Source: Segatella cerevisiae
Lineage (GTDB): Bacteria; Bacteroidota; Bacteroidia; Bacteroidales; Bacteroidaceae
Reading direction: 5' to 3'
NCBI RefSeq assembly: GCF_024054555.1
Contig: NZ_JAMXLY010000006.1
Coordinates: forward strand, 36,923-100,922
Length of the DNA stretch: 64,000 bases
Shown here: in pieces, positions 1-9,832 of the stretch
How the letters are laid out: each line of letters opens with the position of its first letter
Position numbering within the stretch: position 1 is the first letter of the stretch
Made by a program: the position numbers and the translations under genes
The notes under the pieces: model-generated
Database searches by the model: none
What the model saw: the letters and a program-made list of their open reading frames with translations, nothing else
Told to the model about the DNA's origin: nothing

Positions 1-17
1 GTTGAGATCACGCTATT

Positions 18-1607
18 TTAATCCTTTCCTGACAAAAGTTGCAATGCTTTTTGGACGGTATGGTTGCTTTCGTTAGTGATCTCGAAATACTCGTTCATAT
101 CCCACAGATCACGCGCGATGAGCGCCTTTACTTGAGCGGACAATGTCGGAACAGTCTTTTGCAGTTCATCGGCGTTCTTAGGCTTTATTTTCTGTTTGGC
201 GCCGTCTGCTACAATACTATCGATTAAATCCTGAGGAATGACGAAGTTCTTGCGGAAGTCCTCAAAAATCGGGAATTTCCTCTTCAGTTCTTTACGGTGA
301 TTATCGATATAGGAAAGCGTCTGGGTATAGATCGAGTTTCCAGCAAGGAGTTTCCGATGGAACGTGGTATATTGAAGCGTATCCAACGGTACAAAATAAT
401 CTGGCATAATACCGCCACCGCCATAGACAAGACGATGCTTGCGAAGCGTATAGTACTTCTGGGACGGATCGAAGTGTATACTGTCACGGTTGGTAAATTC
501 GCCGTGCTTGTAACGTTGGTCAAGGTCCATCTCGTAGTCTTTCATGTCCCCGTTCTTATACGGTTTCTGAATGCAACGGCCACTAGGCGTATAGTAATGA
601 GCAACCGTGAGTCGGATCATACTGCCGTCAGGGAAAGGTATAGGTCTTTGCACCAAGCCTTTTCCAAAAGACCTGCGACCTACGACAATAGCACGATCTT
701 GATCCTGTAAGGCTCCCGTAACGATCTCTGCAGCTGATGCGGAGAGTTCATCGACAAGCACAACGATTTTCCCTTTCAGCATTTTTCCTTTGCCATTTGA
801 CCTGAACTCCTGTCTCGGAGAACGGCGTCCCTGGGTATACACGATCAGGTCGTGATCAGGCAGGAACTGCTGTGCAATCTCTACTGCTGACTGCAGATAG
901 CCGCCACCATTTTCCTGAAGGTCAAAGATCAAGTTCTTCATCCCTTTCTTCTGTAAGGAATCAATGGACTGTGAGATCTCTTCAGGACTGTTGATACCGA
1001 AACTCTCCAAACGGATATATCCTATTCCGGGGCGTATCATATAAGAAGCATCGACGGTCTTCAAAGGAATCCGATCCCGAGTAACGGTAAAATGGAGTTT
1101 TTGAGGGGCTCCGCGACGTACTACCGTCAAATTGACTTTAGTCCCTTTAGGACCGCGCAGACGCTTCATGATCTTGTCACGGGCCATCTTTACACCGGCA
1201 ATAGCCGTATCATTCACAGCAATAATACGATCACCGGCAACAATCCCTACCTTTTCTGAAGGTCCGTTGACTACAGGCTGAATGACAACCAACGTATCAT
1301 TCATCATATTAAACTGCACCCCGATGCCATCGAAATCACCATTCAAAGGTTCATTCAATTCTTTTGTCTCTGATGGAGTAGAATAAGCAGAATGAGGGTC
1401 TAACTTATCCAGCATGCCGACGATAGCATCTTCCACCAGTTTATTTTCATCCACAGAATCGACATAGAGATTATCTATGGCCAACTCTGCCGCACTCAGT
1501 TTCGATAACGGAGAACCTTGTTCCAAATGAATCCGGAATTGCGCAGACAAAGTTATCGCACAACTGAGGAATGTAGCCAAAACAACTACTTTCTTTTTAT
1601 CAAACAT
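18..1607 (-). CDS. C-terminal processing peptidase (S41 family, PDZ-containing)
   Basis: This is a 529-residue periplasmic serine protease of the tail-specific/Ctp family, which cleaves C-terminal ends of envelope proteins. An N-terminal hydrophobic stretch (about residues 6-22, ending in SAQ) looks like a signal peptide. A PDZ domain lies at about 85-175 (GIGVQFN, then GDRIIAVND). The S41 catalytic core follows: the SASAAE motif places the nucleophile at Ser291, and the general-base lysine is Lys316 in FGKGLVQ, 25 residues later as in Prc. The length fits Bacteroidales Ctp proteins. It lies 82 bp downstream of parE on the same strand and may be cotranscribed with it. The substrate is not predictable. 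Family assignment is secure. Confidence 0.93.
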   Translation of the reverse strand: MFDKKKVVVLATFLSCAITLSAQFRIHLEQGSPLSKLSAAELAIDNLYVDSVDENKLVEDAIVGMLDKLDPHSAYSTPSETKELNEPLNGDFDGIGVQFNMMNDTLVVIQPVVNGPSEKVGIVAGDRIIAVNDTAIAGVKMARDKIMKRLRGPKGTKVNLTVVRRGAPQKLHFTVTRDRIPLKTVDASYMIRPGIGYIRLESFGINSPEEISQSIDSLQKKGMKNLIFDLQENGGGYLQSAVEIAQQFLPDHDLIVYTQGRRSPRQEFRSNGKGKMLKGKIVVLVDELSASAAEIVTGALQDQDRAIVVGRRSFGKGLVQRPIPFPDGSMIRLTVAHYYTPSGRCIQKPYKNGDMKDYEMDLDQRYKHGEFTNRDSIHFDPSQKYYTLRKHRLVYGGGGIMPDYFVPLDTLQYTTFHRKLLAGNSIYTQTLSYIDNHRKELKRKFPIFEDFRKNFVIPQDLIDSIVADGAKQKIKPKNADELQKTVPTLSAQVKALIARDLWDMNEYFEITNESNHTVQKALQLLSGKD

Positions 1608-1689
1608 GATTGTATATTATATTTATTACTCTTAACACCTATCCAAGAAACAGGTTATTCTTTCAGATCCAAGATAAGTCCAATACTGG

Positions 1690-3681
1690 TTACATGCCGG
1701 CTTTAGCCAACTGCTCACTGAGTTCCACAGCTTCGTCTTCAGGAAGGTCTTCCTCTATCACCAGATTGTCAATGATAAAGTTCTGCCTTTCCATCGTATT
1801 TTTCCCCATATAATAAGCCAGGAGTTTCTGCACCTGGTCATTCTTATGCAGTGTCACTTGCTCCAATCTCATGTCCGGACCGATAAAATGGGCGAATTCA
1901 TCAGGAGAGATCTCTCCCAAACCTTTAAACCGCGTTATCTCGGGTTCAGGTCCAAGTTCTGCGATAGCTTTACGACGCTCTTCATCAGTGTAGCAATAGT
2001 CCGTAAGGAAATCACTCTTCTTGCCGTATTTCGCTTCATAATCCTTAATGACTGCCTTGTTCTTTATCTTCATCTTCCGGTTACGTACCCGGAAAAGTGG
2101 TGTCTGAAGGACATAGACATGGCCCTTCTTGATCAATTCCGGATAGAACTGAAGAAAGAAGGTAATCATCAGCAAGCGGATGTGCATCCCGTCGACATCT
2201 GCATCGGTAGCCACAATCACTTTATTGTACCTGAGATTGTCCAGACCGTCTTCTATATTCAAAGCTGCCTGAAGCAAGTTGAATTCCTCATTCTCATAGA
2301 CGACCTTCTTTGTCAGTCCGAAGCAGTTCAATGGTTTTCCACGAAGGGAAAATACAGCCTGTGTATTCACATCACGGCTTTTCGTAATGCTCCCGCTGGC
2401 AGAATCCCCCTCTGTGATGAAGATGCAACTCTCCTCTTTTCTGGGATTCTTTTGATCACTATAGTGAACACGGCAATCTCTCAATTTCCGGTTGTGGAGA
2501 CTCGCTTTCTTGGCACGCTCACGCGCAAGTTTGGTAATTCCCGCCATTGACTTGCGCTCATGCTCGCTCTCTTTGATCTTGTTCTCCAGGATTTCGGCCA
2601 CATCCTGATGGATATGCAGGTAATTGTCCACATGTTGCTTGATGAAATCACCTACATACTTATTGATGGATTCTCCGCCCGGAGACATCTGAGTACTGCC
2701 CAACTTGATCTTCGTCTGACTTTCAAATACGGGTTCCTCGACATTAATGGCTATTGCAGCTACAATGCCGTTACGGATATCCGTATAGTCATAGTTCTTA
2801 TTGAAAAATTCCTTGATTGTCTTTGCGATGTGCTCCTTGAAAGCACTCTGATGGGTACCGCCCTGAGTCGTATGCTGACCGTTTACAAAACTGTAATATT
2901 CCTCGCCATACTGATTCGTATGCGTAAAGGCTATTTCGATGTCTTCCCCTTTGATATGGATAATCGGATACAGTCCATCTACTGTCATATTGTCCGTCAA
3001 CAGATCCTCCAGTCCATTACGGCTGTGGATGCGACGTTCATTATACATGATGCTAAGGCCTGAATTCAGATAAGTATAATTGCGGAGCATGATTTCCACG
3101 ATTTCATCGTGAAAAGAATAATTCTTGAACATCGTATTGTCCGGTTCAAAAAAGATATAAGTCCCCGTTTCTTCAGCAGTAGGCTCTGTCTTGTCACTTT
3201 TCTTGACGCCTCTTTCAAAGACCAGTTCACGGACTTTTCCTTCACGGAAACTCCGGACGATAAATTTGGAACTCAAGGCATTGACCGCCTTAATGCCGAC
3301 TCCGTTCAAACCCACGCTTTTTTTGAATGCACGGGTATCATACTTACCACCGGTATTCAATTTAGCCACAGCTTCTTCCAATTTTCCTTGAGGAATTCCA
3401 CGGCCGTAATCGCGGACAGATACTCTCAAATTATCCTGAATATTCACTTCGATACAGTCGCCCGCATTCATCTTAAACTCGTCTATGGAATTGTCCATGA
3501 CCTCTTTAAGCAGAACGTAAATCCCATCTTCAGGCAAAGAACCATCCCCCAAGCGACCGATATACATACCGGGGCGTGTACGGACATGTTCCATATCATT
3601 CAAATGGCGGATATTAGCATCTGTATATGCCGGCGTATTCTCCGGTTGATGATCTATATCATGATAATTATCTTCTGACAT
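1690..3681 (-). CDS. parE: DNA topoisomerase IV subunit B (ParE)
   Basis: This is the ATPase/TOPRIM subunit of a type IIA topoisomerase, which would pair with ParC to decatenate chromosomes. The 663-residue protein has the N-terminal GHKL ATPase with the MDNSIDEF motif, the glycine-rich [16 protein letters not shown] lid at about 125-138, a transducer domain, and a TOPRIM domain with EGDSASG and [10 protein letters not shown]. It ends in the short GyrB/ParE C-terminal domain (RFKGLGE). The length and the absence of a GyrB-type insertion favour ParE over GyrB, although the two are paralogues. No parC gene is in the window. The ATG start is preceded by an A-rich purine stretch. Confidence 0.92.
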   Translation of the reverse strand: MSEDNYHDIDHQPENTPAYTDANIRHLNDMEHVRTRPGMYIGRLGDGSLPEDGIYVLLKEVMDNSIDEFKMNAGDCIEVNIQDNLRVSVRDYGRGIPQGKLEEAVAKLNTGGKYDTRAFKKSVGLNGVGIKAVNALSSKFIVRSFREGKVRELVFERGVKKSDKTEPTAEETGTYIFFEPDNTMFKNYSFHDEIVEIMLRNYTYLNSGLSIMYNERRIHSRNGLEDLLTDNMTVDGLYPIIHIKGEDIEIAFTHTNQYGEEYYSFVNGQHTTQGGTHQSAFKEHIAKTIKEFFNKNYDYTDIRNGIVAAIAINVEEPVFESQTKIKLGSTQMSPGGESINKYVGDFIKQHVDNYLHIHQDVAEILENKIKESEHERKSMAGITKLARERAKKASLHNRKLRDCRVHYSDQKNPRKEESCIFITEGDSASGSITKSRDVNTQAVFSLRGKPLNCFGLTKKVVYENEEFNLLQAALNIEDGLDNLRYNKVIVATDADVDGMHIRLLMITFFLQFYPELIKKGHVYVLQTPLFRVRNRKMKIKNKAVIKDYEAKYGKKSDFLTDYCYTDEERRKAIAELGPEPEITRFKGLGEISPDEFAHFIGPDMRLEQVTLHKNDQVQKLLAYYMGKNTMERQNFIIDNLVIEEDLPEDEAVELSEQLAKAGM

Positions 3682-3874
3682 GTAACCTCTTTCTATCTCT
3701 TATATTTCTTACTTTTCAATACAAAAAATGTAAACCAACAAAAATGCAATCAAACAACTACAATATTCTAATTCTTATTTCCCCTCAAACAATGTCATTC
3801 TGGGATTTCTTTACCCTCCTATACATTAACGCCTGACGGGTGGAAATATTAGGATCCGCTCCATAAAATCAATC

Positions 3875-5059
3875 CTATTCAGATACCGTTTGCTTTTCCT
3901 GAGTCTGATTCGGAACAATGATTTTCTTAAAGCACCGGCGGCGCTTGTGATTAATCGGATTCAAAGGTTCCCATTGACTCTGGACGCCTTCATTATGTTC
4001 CATTTCCACCTGACTTTCACCCCATTTGAAGCCATAAGCCTGATACCTGGGGATCAGATCTGCAAAGAGCAATGAGTTAGCGCCTTTCTTGCGGTACTCG
4101 GGCAGAAATCCTAAGAGAAGAAGGTCTACACCTTCTGTCTTATGCCATTTAATAGCGCGGAGCACATACCACCATCCAAAAGGAAGTAAACGCCCACGAT
4201 GGCATTTCTGCATGGCTTTGGAAAGAGACGGCATCGTGATGCCAATCCCGGCAAGTTTATTATTTGCGCTCGTATCTTCAATTAAAGTGACTAAATTAAG
4301 GTCTATGAAAGGCAGGTATTCTTTAATCAATTGATTAATCTGAGCATCGCTCAATTCGGAATAACCGTAAAGGTCAGAGTAAGTTTCATTGATCAGTTCA
4401 AAGATCTTTCGTCCATATCCCCTTTTCATGACATCATCCTTGGTCAGTTTCTTGATGCGGAGGTGATAGCGTTCCTCTACGACTCTAGCAATTTTCGTAT
4501 ACTTGTCGGGGATTTTTTCGGGGACCTTCAAATAATATTCCACATAATCATTATCCTTGGCAAAGCCTTCCATCTGTTCCATGTATTTGGGATAATAAGG
4601 ATAGTTATAGAGTGTGGGCATCGTCCCGAGTTTGTCAAATCCCCAGGTAAGCATCCCTTCAGGGTCCATATCGGTAAAGCCTAAAGGACCTACGATTTCC
4701 GTCATACCCTTGGTTTTCCCATAATCCTCAACGGCTTTCAATAATAAACGTAAAACCTCTTTGTCATCTATAAAATCCAGCCATCCGAAACGAACAGATC
4801 TACGATTCCATTTTTTATTAGCTTTATGATTGATTATTGCTGCAATGCGTCCTACGATTTTCCCGTCTCTATAAGCCAAAAAATATTCGGCATCACAAAA
4901 TTCGAAAGTGGCATTGTGTTTTTTATCCAGCGTATTGAATTCGTCACTGAATAGATTTGGAACATCATATGGATTCCCTTTATACAGGTCATAATGAAAA
5001 TCTATAAAATGCTTAAGATCTCTTTTTGTTTCGACCCTTCTGATTTCTATTGCTGACAT
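3875..5059 (-). CDS. GNAT-like acetyltransferase family protein (uncharacterised)
   Basis: This 394-residue cytosolic protein is of a type common in Bacteroidota and usually annotated as an N-acetyltransferase. The N-terminal part (about residues 1-110) resembles a GNAT entry with YFLAYRDGKIVGRIAAIIN, the typical beta-strand-4 pattern 'G.ivGri'. The middle contains GPLGFTDMDPEGML, and the C-terminal half contains a second degenerate GNAT-like region (LLLLGFLPEYRKKGANSLLFADL, resembling the acetyl-CoA loop RxxGxx). No substrate can be proposed. It has its own promoter (TAnnTTTG at 5097-5090). It stands alone between parE and the VanX-like lipoprotein, with 190 bp behind it and 186 bp in front. 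Confidence 0.72.
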   Translation of the reverse strand: MSAIEIRRVETKRDLKHFIDFHYDLYKGNPYDVPNLFSDEFNTLDKKHNATFEFCDAEYFLAYRDGKIVGRIAAIINHKANKKWNRRSVRFGWLDFIDDKEVLRLLLKAVEDYGKTKGMTEIVGPLGFTDMDPEGMLTWGFDKLGTMPTLYNYPYYPKYMEQMEGFAKDNDYVEYYLKVPEKIPDKYTKIARVVEERYHLRIKKLTKDDVMKRGYGRKIFELINETYSDLYGYSELSDAQINQLIKEYLPFIDLNLVTLIEDTSANNKLAGIGITMPSLSKAMQKCHRGRLLPFGWWYVLRAIKWHKTEGVDLLLLGFLPEYRKKGANSLLFADLIPRYQAYGFKWGESQVEMEHNEGVQSQWEPLNPINHKRRRCFKKIIVPNQTQEKQTVSE

Positions 5060-5089
5060 ATAATTAATATAAATATTGCTTTAAACTTA

Positions 5090-5097
5090 CAAAGTTA
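5090..5097 (-). promoter_or_regulatory. -7 promoter element for the GNAT-like gene
   Basis: The minus strand reads TAACTTTG (Bacteroidota -7 consensus TAnnTTTG), 31 bp upstream of the start codon at 5059. No convincing -33 TTTG was found. Confidence 0.55.
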
Positions 5098-5245
5098 AGA
5101 AAATAAAAGGAAATGAACAAAGCACAGGGATTTTTTTGGGAAATATTAGTGAGTTTTATACTCACAAATCGTTGTTTATGCGCATTTTAGATTCCTGTGT
5201 GCAAAATACAAACTGTCAAATAGAAGGAAAGTGCCGAGTAAGGTT

Positions 5246-6019
5246 CTAAGGAATAGCTTTATAATATTTTCTTGCCGTTGCCCTGGAGCACCAATTGAAA
5301 TGCCACCATTCTGTCGGTAATGCCCGCCATCCTGCATATCGCATGACTTTTCGCAGAAGCAGTCTGTTGGCTTCTTCCTGACGGGTAATCCTGTGATGAC
5401 TGACCAGAGATGCTTCCTTGTCTATATGAGCCGCTGAGCCCATATAATCAACCTTTGTCCCCATACTGATCGTATCTCCCTTCAAATTACATAAGGACAC
5501 ATCTACAGCCAAGCCATAATTATGCATTCCTCCCCCATGTGCAGGATTACTTACATAGTAATATTTAGAGGTGTTTTTCACTTTATCCCACATTTTCTGT
5601 TGAATGGACATCGGACGGGCAGCGTCGAAAATGATCAAACTCAAATCTGGTCTGATGGACTTCAAATACCTTTGTGCACGTCTGATCGCTTTGGCAGCTA
5701 CAGGATGAAGATAAGCTTCTCTCAAATCGCCATAGAGTACGACTCCACAAAAATTATCGGGCCGTGAGTACATCAAGGATACAAATATTGTCGGATCCTC
5801 GTCTTTCACGTTTACGTATCCGCGACGTGCCAATGCCTGTGCAGTTTTACTGAGAGCAGAGTGACCGGCAGATGACGACAGTCGGATAGTCGAAACGGAC
5901 TTTTTGACAGACGGCTCTTTAGCGACCCGAGGTGTAAGTTGCTGATCTGTCTTTTTCTGGGCATGGCAACATCCTATCAGACTGAAAGCCATAACCAATA
6001 AGAATCCCCACTTTTTCAT
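5246..6019 (-). CDS. VanX/M15D-type D-Ala-D-Ala dipeptidase lipoprotein
   Basis: This is a predicted zinc dipeptidase of the M15D (VanX/DdpX) family, anchored in the envelope. I chose the ATG at 6019 (257 residues) because it begins a lipoprotein signal, MKKWGFLLVMAFSLIGC, with lipobox Cys17; the longer TTG-initiated frame would pass through the hairpin upstream. Conserved elements are Arg135 in DAARP, zinc ligands His166 and Asp173 (MHNYGLAVD), catalytic Glu237 and ligand His240 in EWWHF. All catalytic residues are present, so it should be active. In a Gram-negative without vancomycin-resistance genes nearby, a role in cell-wall D-Ala-D-Ala turnover is more likely than resistance. It follows frdB on the same strand but is separated from it by a strong hairpin. 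Confidence 0.88.
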   Translation of the reverse strand: MKKWGFLLVMAFSLIGCCHAQKKTDQQLTPRVAKEPSVKKSVSTIRLSSSAGHSALSKTAQALARRGYVNVKDEDPTIFVSLMYSRPDNFCGVVLYGDLREAYLHPVAAKAIRRAQRYLKSIRPDLSLIIFDAARPMSIQQKMWDKVKNTSKYYYVSNPAHGGGMHNYGLAVDVSLCNLKGDTISMGTKVDYMGSAAHIDKEASLVSHHRITRQEEANRLLLRKVMRYAGWRALPTEWWHFNWCSRATARKYYKAIP

Positions 6020-6037
6020 ATTACTATATAGTAAATA

Positions 6038-6072
6038 CCCCCACGAAGAGCTATTCAGTCTTCGCGGGGGTA
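6038..6072 (-). terminator. Hairpin between frdB and the dipeptidase gene
   Basis: Inverted repeat ACCCCC-a-CGAAGA / TCTTCG-c-GGGGGT with a 9-nt loop lies just after the frdB stop codon (6097) and before the lipoprotein start (6019). No long U-tract follows on the minus strand, so it could be a weak terminator or an mRNA-stabilising stem at the end of the frd message. Confidence 0.5.
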
Positions 6073-6096
6073 AGATATACAAATCCTCAAAGGAAT

Positions 6097-6852
6097 TTAA
6101 TCATTCAATTTAGCTTTGATGAATTCCCGGTTCAGACGGGCAATGTTAGCTACAGTTTCATTCTTCGGACATTCAGCTTCACAGGCACGTGTATTGGTGC
6201 AGTTACCAAAGCCTAATTCCTCCATTTTGGCAACCATAGACTTCGCACGGCGAGCTGCTTCAACACGTCCCTGAGGGAGTAAGGCAAACTGGCTGATCTT
6301 CGAACTGACGAAGAGCATTGCTGAACCATTCTTGCAGGCGGCAACACAAGCGCCACAACCGATACAAGATGCACAGTCCATTGCCTCATCGGCCTTGTCT
6401 TTAGGTATAGGAATGGCATTGGCATCCTGAGCGGCACCTGTACGAACCGTAATATAACCGCCTGCTGCCATGATCTCATCAAATGCTGACCGGTTTACCA
6501 TACAATCTTTGATGACAGGAAAAGCAGCAGAGCGCCAAGGCTCCACAGTGATAGTATCTCCATCATTGAAACTGCGCATATAGAGTTGGCATGTCGTGCC
6601 CCCTTGTGCTGGTCCATGTGGATGCCCGTTAATATACAATGAACACATACCGCAAATACCTTCCCTACAATCGTGGTCGAATACGAACGGTTCCTTATTG
6701 GCCTCTATGAGCTGTTCGTTTAAGATATCCAGCATCTCGAGGAAAGAGGTATCAGTAGGGATATCCTTCATCTGGAAGGTATCAAAATGACCTTCTGCCT
6801 GAGGTCCGTTCTGACGCCAGACCTTCAGTGTGAAATTTATATTCTTATCCAT
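6097..6852 (-). CDS. frdB: Fumarate reductase / succinate dehydrogenase iron-sulfur subunit
   Basis: This 251-residue electron-transfer subunit of the membrane quinol:fumarate oxidoreductase passes electrons from FrdC hemes to FrdA FAD. The N-terminal [2Fe-2S] ferredoxin domain has CREGICGMC and a later Cys (TTCQLY). The C-terminal domain carries two further clusters, [14 protein letters not shown] and [13 protein letters not shown]. The gene is third in frdC-frdA-frdB, 45 bp after frdA. In anaerobic Bacteroidales the complex normally runs as a fumarate reductase, producing succinate. The sequence alone cannot distinguish Frd from Sdh direction, so the symbol follows physiology. Confidence 0.94.
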   Translation of the reverse strand: MDKNINFTLKVWRQNGPQAEGHFDTFQMKDIPTDTSFLEMLDILNEQLIEANKEPFVFDHDCREGICGMCSLYINGHPHGPAQGGTTCQLYMRSFNDGDTITVEPWRSAAFPVIKDCMVNRSAFDEIMAAGGYITVRTGAAQDANAIPIPKDKADEAMDCASCIGCGACVAACKNGSAMLFVSSKISQFALLPQGRVEAARRAKSMVAKMEELGFGNCTNTRACEAECPKNETVANIARLNREFIKAKLND

Positions 6853-6897
6853 TTTAAATCTGATTTAATTGATACATCAACAATCCTGTATGAAGGA

Positions 6898-8850
6898 TTA
6901 CTTCTTATAGTTACGAACCTGAACCTTGATATACTTGTAATCGAGCGGTTCCTTAAGAAGCGTAGGAGCGACATCATCCGAACCCTCGTATTTCCAGCAA
7001 GCTACATACATATAGTGTTCATCATCACGCTTAGCCTCACCTTCTTCAGTCTGGGACTCTTCGCGGAAGTGGCCACCACAACTTTCGTTTCGGTTCAAAG
7101 CATCATAAGCAATCAATTCACCCATTGTAATGAAGTCACGAAGGTGGATAGCCTTGTCAAGTTCAACATTCAGACCTTCTTTAGATCCAGGAACACGAAC
7201 ATGTGCATAGAATTCTTTACGAACGTCTTTCAACATGGCAAGGGCCTTTTTCAGTCCTGCCTCATTACGAGCCATTCCGACATAATTCCACATGATATTG
7301 TAGAGTTTCCTGTGGATGAAGTCAACACTTTCATCACCTTTGATATTATAGATTCGATCGATCTCTTCCTGAACATTCTTTTCAGCTTCATCGAATTCCG
7401 GTGCATCTGTCTTAAAACGAGGAACTGAGATCTGGTCACTCAGATAGTTCTGCATTGTGTAAGGAATGACGAAATAACCATCGCTCAATCCCTGCATCAA
7501 GGCAGAAGCACCTAAACGGTTTGCACCATGATCAGAGAAGTTGCACTCTCCTAGAGCAAACAAGCCTTTGATAGAGGTCTGCAATTCATAATCTACCCAC
7601 AGACCACCCATCGTATAGTGAATGGCAGGATAGATCATCATCGGATTTTTATATGGATCTACATTGACAATACGCTTGTACATATCGAACAAGTTGCCAT
7701 AACGTTGAGTGACGACATCCTTGCCTAACCGACCGATAGCCTCCTTGAAATCCAAGAAAACGGCCAGTCCTGTAGCATTGACGCCATAGCCTTTATCTGT
7801 ACGCTCTTTAGCAGCACGTGAAGCGACATCTCGTGGAACCAAATTGCCGAAGGCAGGATACCGACGCTCCAAATAGTAGTCACGGTCCTCTTCAGGAATA
7901 TCCTTACCTTGGATCTCACCACTCTGGAGTTTCTTGGCATCTTCAAGTTTTTTAGGAACCCAGATACGACCATCATTACGTAGAGACTCGGACATTAAAG
8001 TCAACTTTGACTGTTTGTTTCCATGTACAGGAATACAGGTCGGATGGATCTGGACGAAACAAGGGTTGGCGAACCAAGCTCCCTTGCGGTAGCATTGCAT
8101 AGCTGCGGTACAGTTGCAGCCCATTGCATTGGTAGACAAGAAATAGGTATTGCCGTATCCGCCTGTAGCAATACAGACAGCATGAGCAGCATAACGCTCG
8201 AGTTTACCTGTAACCAAATTTTTGGCGATGATACCCCTTGCACGGCCGTCTATGATCACCACGTCTTCCATTTCCGTACGTGTGTGGAGTTCTACTGTTC
8301 CATTATGAACTTCCTTCATCAAGGCAGAATAAGCGCCCAACAGCAACTGCTGGCCTGTCTGACCCTTGGCATAGAAAGTACGGCTGACCTGAACGCCACC
8401 GAAAGAGCGGTTAGCCAACAGTCCACCATATTCACGTGCGAAAGGAACACCTTCTGCGACACATTGGTCAATGATATCTGCACTGACTTCAGCCAATCTG
8501 TAAACATTAGCTTCACGAGAACGATAATCTCCGCCTTTGATCGTATCGTAGAACAAACGATAGACAGAGTCTGCATCATTCTGGTAATTCTTTGCAGCAT
8601 TGATACCTCCTTGTGCTGCAATAGAGTGCGCACGACGAGGAGAATCCTGTATGCAGAAATTGATGACATGAAAGCCCTGTTCACCTAAAGAGGCGGCAGC
8701 AGATGCGCCTGCCAGTCCGGTACCCACAACGATAATATCCAACTTACGCTTGTTAGCCGGATTAACCAGTTTCTGATGAGCTTTGTAATTGGTCCATTTT
8801 TCAGCCAAAGGGCCTTCAGGAATCTTAGAATCAATCTTTATATCTGACAT
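6898..8850 (-). CDS. frdA: Fumarate reductase / succinate dehydrogenase flavoprotein subunit
   Basis: This is the 650-residue catalytic subunit, which reduces fumarate to succinate at a covalently bound FAD. An N-terminal dinucleotide-binding motif ([12 protein letters not shown]) is followed by the flavinylation region [15 protein letters not shown], whose His is the expected covalent FAD site. Active-site segments HPTCIP and RDVASRA and the FAD-binding [13 protein letters not shown] are all present. The length (650) fits the B-type enzymes of epsilonproteobacteria, Bacillus and Bacteroidota rather than E. coli FrdA (about 600). It sits 38 bp downstream of frdC in one operon. Confidence 0.95.
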   Translation of the reverse strand: MSDIKIDSKIPEGPLAEKWTNYKAHQKLVNPANKRKLDIIVVGTGLAGASAAASLGEQGFHVINFCIQDSPRRAHSIAAQGGINAAKNYQNDADSVYRLFYDTIKGGDYRSREANVYRLAEVSADIIDQCVAEGVPFAREYGGLLANRSFGGVQVSRTFYAKGQTGQQLLLGAYSALMKEVHNGTVELHTRTEMEDVVIIDGRARGIIAKNLVTGKLERYAAHAVCIATGGYGNTYFLSTNAMGCNCTAAMQCYRKGAWFANPCFVQIHPTCIPVHGNKQSKLTLMSESLRNDGRIWVPKKLEDAKKLQSGEIQGKDIPEEDRDYYLERRYPAFGNLVPRDVASRAAKERTDKGYGVNATGLAVFLDFKEAIGRLGKDVVTQRYGNLFDMYKRIVNVDPYKNPMMIYPAIHYTMGGLWVDYELQTSIKGLFALGECNFSDHGANRLGASALMQGLSDGYFVIPYTMQNYLSDQISVPRFKTDAPEFDEAEKNVQEEIDRIYNIKGDESVDFIHRKLYNIMWNYVGMARNEAGLKKALAMLKDVRKEFYAHVRVPGSKEGLNVELDKAIHLRDFITMGELIAYDALNRNESCGGHFREESQTEEGEAKRDDEHYMYVACWKYEGSDDVAPTLLKEPLDYKYIKVQVRNYKK

Positions 8851-8888
8851 AATCTGATATTCTTAAAAATAATAATATGAATCAGGAA

Positions 8889-9569
8889 TTAACGAAGACT
8901 GGGTGCAAATCCAAAAGCAAAGGCCAAGACAAGAAATGCAAAAATAAGCATCAATATTGTCACATAAATAATGCCGATGACTTCCCAGCGTTTCAACCAG
9001 ATCTTACCACTCCAACCTAAGGTTTGCAAAGAACTCCAAAAGCCATGAGAGAGGTGGAACCAGATAGCCACAAACCAGATAAGGTAAATAACGACGAACA
9101 GAGGATGGGCGAAGGTGTACTTGATCCATCCAAAGCCATCCGTAGGACTAGCGATAGAAGAAGGAGTGCCGATAATGTCGGCAAGCATCATGTGAGCCCA
9201 AAAATTGAACAAATGGAGGAAAAGACCACAAAAGATAATGATTCCGAGCACCAGCATGTTCTGGGAAGCCCAACTGACTTCAGGGCGGCGTGAAGTGACG
9301 GCATAACGTTCACTTCCACGAGCACGGCGGTTCTGAATAGTTAGGATAAAAGCATAGACAATGTGGAAGCAAGCCAATGCTGCCAAGATGATAGTACCAA
9401 TAATGGCATACCAATTAGATCCCAAGAATGCACAAACCTCGTTGTAACCAGTTCCAGAGAAAAAGGCTACAGTGTTCATACATACGTGGAATGTCAGAAA
9501 TAGAATAAGGCAGATGCCGGTTACAGACATGACCACCTTTCTACCAATAGGTGAATTGATTAACCACAT
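8889..9569 (-). CDS. frdC: Fumarate reductase cytochrome b subunit
   Basis: This 226-residue integral membrane protein has about five hydrophobic segments and is the single-subunit diheme anchor typical of B-type Frd/Sdh. Histidines in or near the helices (FHVCMNTVAF, CFHIVYAF, FLHLFNFWAHMM, WFHLSHGFW) are the expected heme ligands. It accepts electrons from menaquinol and docks FrdAB on the cytoplasmic side. It is first in the operon; the probable promoter is 175 bp upstream. The C-terminal tail is short. The assignment follows from topology, heme histidines and operon position. Confidence 0.92.
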   Translation of the reverse strand: MWLINSPIGRKVVMSVTGICLILFLTFHVCMNTVAFFSGTGYNEVCAFLGSNWYAIIGTIILAALACFHIVYAFILTIQNRRARGSERYAVTSRRPEVSWASQNMLVLGIIIFCGLFLHLFNFWAHMMLADIIGTPSSIASPTDGFGWIKYTFAHPLFVVIYLIWFVAIWFHLSHGFWSSLQTLGWSGKIWLKRWEVIGIIYVTILMLIFAFLVLAFAFGFAPSLR

Positions 9570-9743
9570 AAATGATTGTAATTTAATTATTTAACTGTTT
9601 GAAATATTTCATTGTCTAAGTATTCCCATAAAAAACTTATGGCTTTTTTCCTTATCCTTCCACTCCAAGCGTACCTGAATCAAAATTTGTTCTAAAGAAT
9701 TTCTCATACCTATAATAAGGTATATGCCAAGCCACTCTTGGTG

Positions 9744-9774
9744 CAAATTTACCATTTTTTGATGATTAGGCAAA
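9744..9774 (-). promoter_or_regulatory. Promoter of the frdCAB operon
   Basis: On the minus strand a -33 TTTG (9774-9771) and a -7 TAAATTTG (9751-9744) are separated by 19 bp, the canonical Bacteroidota spacing. The transcript would carry a leader of about 170 nt. The leader contains a perfect small hairpin (ATACCT/AGGTAT, 9706-9723) and a second stem (CCATAA/TTATGG, 9626-9642). No FNR-like TTGA-N6-TCAA site is visible here. Confidence 0.7.
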
Positions 9775-9805
9775 GCAATTCCTATAAAATTTCGATTTAA
9801 TTTCT

Positions 9806-9813
9806 TACTTTTG
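9806..9813 (+). promoter_or_regulatory. -7 promoter element of mnmG
   Basis: The box TACTTTTG lies 20 bp upstream of the mnmG ATG, followed by a good ribosome binding site AAGGAG at 9820-9825. It is divergent from the frd promoter. Confidence 0.6.
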
Positions 9814-9832
9814 CGGAAAAAGGAGATACGAG

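Noticed and set aside
9570..9832. Possible replication origin in the frdC-mnmG spacer
   Set aside because: mnmG neighbours oriC in many bacteria, but no DnaA-box cluster (TTATCCACA-like) is present here; the spacer is explained by two divergent promoters.
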